From the NCBI GenBank assembly GCA_013396525.1, contig VWYX01000391.1:659345-723344 (forward strand): a stretch of 64,000 nucleotides of DNA. Reading direction: 5' to 3'. The translations under genes and the position numbers were made by a program. The notes under the pieces were generated by a model, which was not told the DNA's origin, made no database searches, and was given only the letters and a program-made list of their open reading frames with translations. Positions 60,401 through 64,000 of this stretch are shown in pieces (the first letter of the stretch is position 1; every line of letters begins with the position of its first letter). Source of the DNA: Chaetorhynchus papuensis (taxonomy: Eukaryota; Chordata; Aves; Passeriformes; Rhipiduridae).

Positions 60401-62046
60401 GATTAACTACAGCACACAGCATTTTGCCCCCTCTCTCACACATGAATTTTAAACCCCTACAAGGTGTGTCTGAAGCTCTGGAATAATCCATCATGAAACT
60501 CATCCATCAGATACAAATTGTTGCTCATCTCCAGTAAAATAAATTTGCTTTAAATCACGCATTTTCTTTTTTGCCTGCATCAGTCTTTGTGCAGAAAAGA
60601 AAATATGAGAGTAATTGCAAGCCTTGGAAGATCAACCAGAAATACAATTTACAGTAACTTCCAGAACATATAAGCTTTGATAGAACAAAGAATCAGCCTA
60701 GGGCCTGTCTAAAAATACCAGCCAAGTCATCATTGTCCCCCTGGTGTACTTATGAAGTCAAATTTATTAGCTGAAGGCTGGAGTTTTAAAGGCTGCAAGA
60801 GAAGCCCCTTACAGTGACCCTTGGAAGACAGAGGCACTGAGGCTTCTGAACATCTTACTGGCACCCTGGTGCAAAGGCATTTTCAAGCCACTTCTTCTGA
60901 CAGACAGTACAAGTGGGCCAGGATAAAAGCCCACTGTCCACTAGTGGAAAACTGTCTGAATTTACTTCAGTAGAATTAGGAAACCCCTTGGTTTTTGGTT
61001 TTTTTTTTTTGTTTGTTTATTCTTAAATATCCTCACAGGTGACTATGAGTTGTTTCAATATTTACAGAAATAAACTGAAGAGACCAGTTGACCTAAACTC
61101 TCAGTAGCCCTTCAAAAAGTCAGGTCCATAACCAGCTTTCATCAAGGGAGAGGGATGGCAAAAAAAAGGGAACCACCTGAAAGCTTTCCACACATTAGAA
61201 AATGCTCTTTAAGAAATAATCTTCTCCTTCCTTCCGCAATTTTCTCAACGGGCATCCAATTCTTTTCTAAGAAATTACTCTGCTCTGGTGACACAGCAGG
61301 CACAACTTTCAGATGGGTTCCAAACCTCCTTGCTTTTAATGACTCATTAGCAACACGCATTCCTCCACATCACCTTGTCCCTGTGGCCACTAAGCTGAAA
61401 TGTAAATGTTAAGGTCGGTCATATTTACATGTCACCACTTATGCTAATCACAATCACAGCACCTCGCTCTTTAAGGGGTGTTATCAATCATCTTGAATAT
61501 GATTAAGCAATAAAGTGAGCAAACAGCTCACAAGGTGATCTCCCCTACTCCTCAGTCAATTAATGCTGCCTTGTACTCCATCTGTTTGGAGAAGGGGATC
61601 CTATTGAGTATTCCTTGCCTCCCCTCAACCCACAAAGAAGTAAACACGAACAGCACCATTTTATCATTATTCTTGATAGCACAGACACGCACCTCCAGCG
61701 AGCTGCAGTTCCCTGAGTGTGTGCTTTCCCAGATGTAGTCCAGATGCCTCCTAAATGCATATGGCAGGAAATTCTTTGCAATCTTTTCTGTTTCCCGTAT
61801 ATTATTGGTTTATAATTGCTGCTATCCATCATAATTTTTTTTTTTTTAGCTACTGACTACTGCCCTGCTCTGCAGGTGTGTAGAAGAAACACAGGCCTAG
61901 CACATGAGCTACTTTCACGTCTGTCTTGGTGGGGAGCAGAATAGCCAGTCTTTAGTGTTAGTTTTAAAGAAGCCTTTTTGGCAAAATCTAACACAAACAA
62001 GATTAACATAATATTGCACAGAGTCCAGAAGAGAAATACATAGTAC
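57462..62046. other. Intron-like stretch between the 62.1-kb and 57.3-kb exons
   Basis: The two flanking exons join in phase without anything between. One minus-strand segment near 60324-60410 has a perfect donor (GTAAGT) and reads NPYLSRNSSTGQLLDPSIPK, but its acceptor (GCTGTAG) is weak and its phases (2 in, 1 out) do not fit, so it is not called. The rest is AT-rich with an (AAAC)n tract at 57489-57508. Confidence 0.35.
61405..61520. promoter_or_regulatory. Possible conserved non-coding element
   Basis: The block contains ATGTAAAT and ATTTACAT as an inverted pair, TTATGCTAATCACAATCA, and TTATCAATCATCTTGAATATGATTAAGC. It is rich in POU, homeodomain and PBX-like motifs within 110 bp. Conservation not tested. 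Confidence 0.25.
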
Positions 62047-62137
62047 CTAGCAGACAATTCGGCTGTTTTCTTGATAACTGAATTTATTTGATTGTTGTTT
62101 GGCTGGAACTGTGCTAACCAAAGCTCATACCCAGTGC
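62047..62137 (-). CDS. Candidate exon of the unidentified gene
   Basis: The segment is 91 bp with two leading and two trailing split-codon bases. The acceptor follows a pyrimidine-rich tract (TTATTCCCTGCCAG) and the donor is GCTAG|GTACTA. The peptide reads TGYELWLAQFQPNNNQ, then INSVIKKTAELSA, and looks like real protein. Its phase-2 end joins the single leading base of the exon at 57164-57360 without a frame break, giving Arg at the junction. It lies between the intact exon at 57 kb and that exon's degenerate copy at 62.7 kb. Confidence 0.48.
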
Positions 62138-62332
62138 CTGGCAGGGAATAACAGCACAGCAGAATTCCACTGCACAGATCCACATCCCAGCTCCACGAGA
62201 GCACGCTTGTCTGTGGCACAACACACAGATTTCATTTCTGCTCCCAGCAGCAGGATGGTTGTGTCAACATGGTGCTGTGCTCTGACTAATTAGCCTGGCT
62301 CTAGGGCTGACCCAAGGATTCTCAGCAGACAC

Positions 62333-62381
62333 TGGAGAATGATATCTGTCCCCAGAACACAAGGCTGCGTTGTTCTAATGG
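62333..62381 (-). CDS. Candidate small exon of the unidentified gene
   Basis: The segment is 49 bp, phase 0 to phase 1, read as PLEQRSLVFWGQISFS. The acceptor is strong, with a pyrimidine-rich stretch ending in CCCCTTGCAG. The donor (CTCCA|GTGTCT) is weak. I favour it because it joins the exon at 62843-62971 (ends phase 0) to the exon at 62047-62137 (needs a phase-1 partner). A second open frame through the same acceptor, starting AIRTTQPCVLGTDII and ending at CTTGG|GTCAGC, is equally protein-like but does not fit the neighbours' phases. Confidence 0.24.
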
Positions 62382-62663
62382 CTGCAAGGGGCAGCAGGGA
62401 AGACAAGAAGGACCGACAGGTGAACCCTGACTGCAGAGTCCTGGAGAGCAAGGCTGGGCAGCACTGGAACTGCGAGACACGGAGGCAGAGTTTACTGATA
62501 AACCCACCACAGCTTCTGAAAAAGGAGGGATGTGTGTCAAGCTGGACACTCCCAGCAGAGTACACTGAGTGTTGTCCCAACTTACCTTGGGCCCATCTGC
62601 TTTTAAGTGACTGACCCTGTGGCTTCTAACACTTGGTGCTTTGTCTTGTAGCACACGGTACGG

Positions 62664-62833
62664 ACACACTTGGAGCTTTCCTCCTGACATTTTTCTGTGG
62701 CTGACAGCTCAGAATTCAAAGTGGAGCCATTCCTGGGTGGTAAAGTGAAAGGAAAGCAAGATTCACCAAAAGATTACAACCTGGTCAAGTAGTGGATCTA
62801 TCAGAAATCTCCTGTGAACATCAAAAGATGCTT
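62664..62833 (+). repeat. Direct duplication, copy B (about 170 bp), carrying a decayed exon copy
   Basis: This is the partner of 57280-57461. On the minus strand it holds the same acceptor and the first codons of the 57-kb exon, then diverges after the TCCAAGTGTGT stretch. The only frame open from the copied acceptor runs into TAA just before a good donor (CCAAG|GTAAGT, near 62583), so it cannot be spliced there as coding sequence. Its acceptor phase also does not fit the exon at 62843-62971. It therefore looks like a dead exon copy in the upstream intron, though use as a poison exon cannot be excluded. Confidence 0.85.
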
Positions 62834-62842
62834 GGGAGTTAC

Positions 62843-62971
62843 CACGTGTGCTGTCATCAGCCTGGAGTCCCTGATTTCCTTAGGTTTTTCTATGACCTGC
62901 AAATTTTCCCGTGATTTCTGCAGAGCTTTGCCCTGAAAGGGTAAATTTTGTGCATTTCTTGTGCTTGGAAC
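62843..62971 (-). CDS. Candidate exon, N-terminal part of the unidentified gene
   Basis: The segment is 129 bp, exactly 43 codons, phase 0 to phase 0. The acceptor has a T-run before CAG (GATGTTTTTTCAG). The donor is CACGTG|GTAACT. An inner donor at GCAG|GTCATA is also possible. The peptide is polar and basic (for example NAQNLPFQGKALQKSRENLQ), with the look of an unstructured N-terminal region. The copied segment at 62664-62833 begins only about 10 bp after this donor in transcription direction. No upstream exon or start codon was found in the remaining 1 kb, so the true 5' end is probably outside the window. Confidence 0.42.
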
Positions 62972-64000
62972 CTGAAAAAACATCTCAGACAACAATTTTA
63001 CTGTGGTCTTCTCTGGAACGTTTCACTAGATACCTCACCAATCATTAAAACTTGCAACTATGAATTAAGGGGCAGCTCATCCAGTTTTAATCGATCAAAA
63101 AAGGGGTGAAAGTCTCACCAGGTCACTCCAAAATTCTCGGTAACTGACACTGCTAAGAACAAGAGGCCAGAGCCAATAAAAGCATGACAGAAAAATATTC
63201 AGAAAACAATTGGCAAGAATAAACAGTAAGACACCCACAGCTCCGTGCCTTTTTTATTTTGTATAAAATCCTAAACTAATTCCAGCAGATAGTTCTGGCT
63301 TACTATCTCTGAGAAAAAAAAGTAGATCATAAGGGTTTGGAGTGTTGGAGTTTATACTCCTTTTCCCCATCACTTAACTCTAAAGTTCAGCACCCTATTG
63401 ACTTGTAATTGTGTCTGTACCCCTTACAAATCCTTCTCAGGCAACAGATTGGATAAAAACTGAGTGAAGACACAGGACCATTATCAGGACCTTTAATCTT
63501 GCATGACCACAAAGGTTTGCATGACTAGTGAAGATGTACAGAATATTACTCAGTGCCTCTAACGCCTTCCCACCCCCACCATCAGATCAGCAAGGACAAC
63601 TACTCAGCACTGAACTTCTTCCAATCTGTTTCAGCTACTTACAGACACTTCAGAAAGTCACAGGAGGTATGACTATACCTTTTCTAAATTGGAAAGAAAT
63701 CTTAGAGTTTATTAAAATAAAATTCCTATCCTTTCTGCTTAGAAGTGTATTAAGAACTGCACCAGAACAAATCACCTTCACTACCCTGTCTCACGTGTGA
63801 CCTCTACAGCACTTCCATAATTCAAGCCATGCATCTCCCTGGAGCACCATTTTATCACCATACTTATTCTGAGCCAAGATCAGACATTTGTTGATCACCA
63901 GCTTCAGCTCCTGGGTGAAATGATCAAATCCTGCTTTATATCCTGACTATGCAAAGTTTAATGAAATAGCACAGAGTTTTATTTGTACCTCTTTTCTACC
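62972..64000. other. Stretch upstream of the first exon found; nothing supported
   Basis: I see no exon with paired splice sites, no CpG island or promoter signature, and no recognised repeat. If the gene model holds, its 5' exons and promoter lie beyond the window. Confidence 0.35.

Larger units (their letters stand above)
1962..62971 (-). other. Candidate multi-exon protein-coding gene (unidentified), minus strand
   Basis: At least fifteen short open segments on the minus strand are each flanked by an AG acceptor and a GT (once GC) donor, and many neighbours agree in codon phase. The model starts at or beyond 62971 and ends at a TAG at 1962-1964. Exons are 17 to 244 bp and introns 0.1 to several kb, as in a typical bird gene. 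The conceptual product has a Ser/Glu/Lys-rich N-terminal part, a basic helical exon near 32.5 kb, hydrophobic middle exons, and a Cys-rich segment (CAGQC, then FFCGRC) followed by beta-type sequence near the C-terminus. That order recalls zinc-ribbon plus OB-fold proteins of DNA metabolism, but I could not match it to any I know, including SPIDR, SHLD2, CTC1, DDIAS and MEIOB. All retroelements in its introns are antisense to it. Exons are missing between about 57 and 19 kb. The presence of a gene is more certain than any individual exon. Confidence 0.5.

Noticed and set aside
1..64000. Search for CRISPR arrays, rRNA, tRNA, operons or riboswitches
   Set aside because: None seen. The window is vertebrate nuclear DNA.

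Overview
This is vertebrate nuclear DNA, most likely from a bird and probably a songbird. Two fragments have the diagnostic 3' region of CR1 (chicken repeat 1) LINEs, at about 45953-46545 and 52865-53446. A solo LTR at about 20067-20801 has the TG-TCCTGGG start and CCAAGACA end that I associate with passerine endogenous retroviruses. There is no dense gene content, operon structure, CRISPR array, rRNA or tRNA. The DNA is AT-rich with scattered simple repeats. An assembly gap of 640 Ns lies at 55167-55806.

The main result is a candidate split gene on the minus strand that runs through most of the window. Its 5' part lies at or beyond 62971 and its stop codon is near 1962. I found it by looking for open frames bounded by an AG acceptor and a GT donor (one GC donor) and checking that codon phases join. 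Two stretches join almost without a break. The first runs 62843-62971 > 62333-62381 > 62047-62137 > 57164-57360. The second runs 18639-18762 > 15910-15963 > 15512-15578 > 15258-15367 > 15153-15171 > 9579-9732 > 9261-9455 > (8707-8840) > 7789-7882 > 6673-6689 > 5357-5520 > 2977-3089 > 1962-2015. The last exon ends in TAG. The middle exons (19, 27, 32, 35, 38 and 42 kb) look coding, but I could not join all their phases, so exons are probably missing there. I do not recognise the protein. It seems to have a polar, Ser/Glu-rich N-terminal part, a mixed hydrophobic middle, and a cysteine-pair segment followed by beta-type sequence near the C-terminus. No homology search was possible.

The retroelements (two CR1s and the LTR) all lie in introns of this model and all run on the plus strand, antisense to it. 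The exon at 57164-57360, with about 100 bp of its upstream intron, is partly copied at 62664-62833. The copy is about 93% identical by hand count and looks dead. Elsewhere the window holds introns and flanking DNA with possible regulatory features: tandem octamer (POU) sites, two CTCF-like sites, perfect hairpins, homeodomain-rich AT blocks and a small CpG-rich patch with a short plus-strand ORF. Every exon call is an inference from sequence alone and should be tested with RNA-seq or a protein search.
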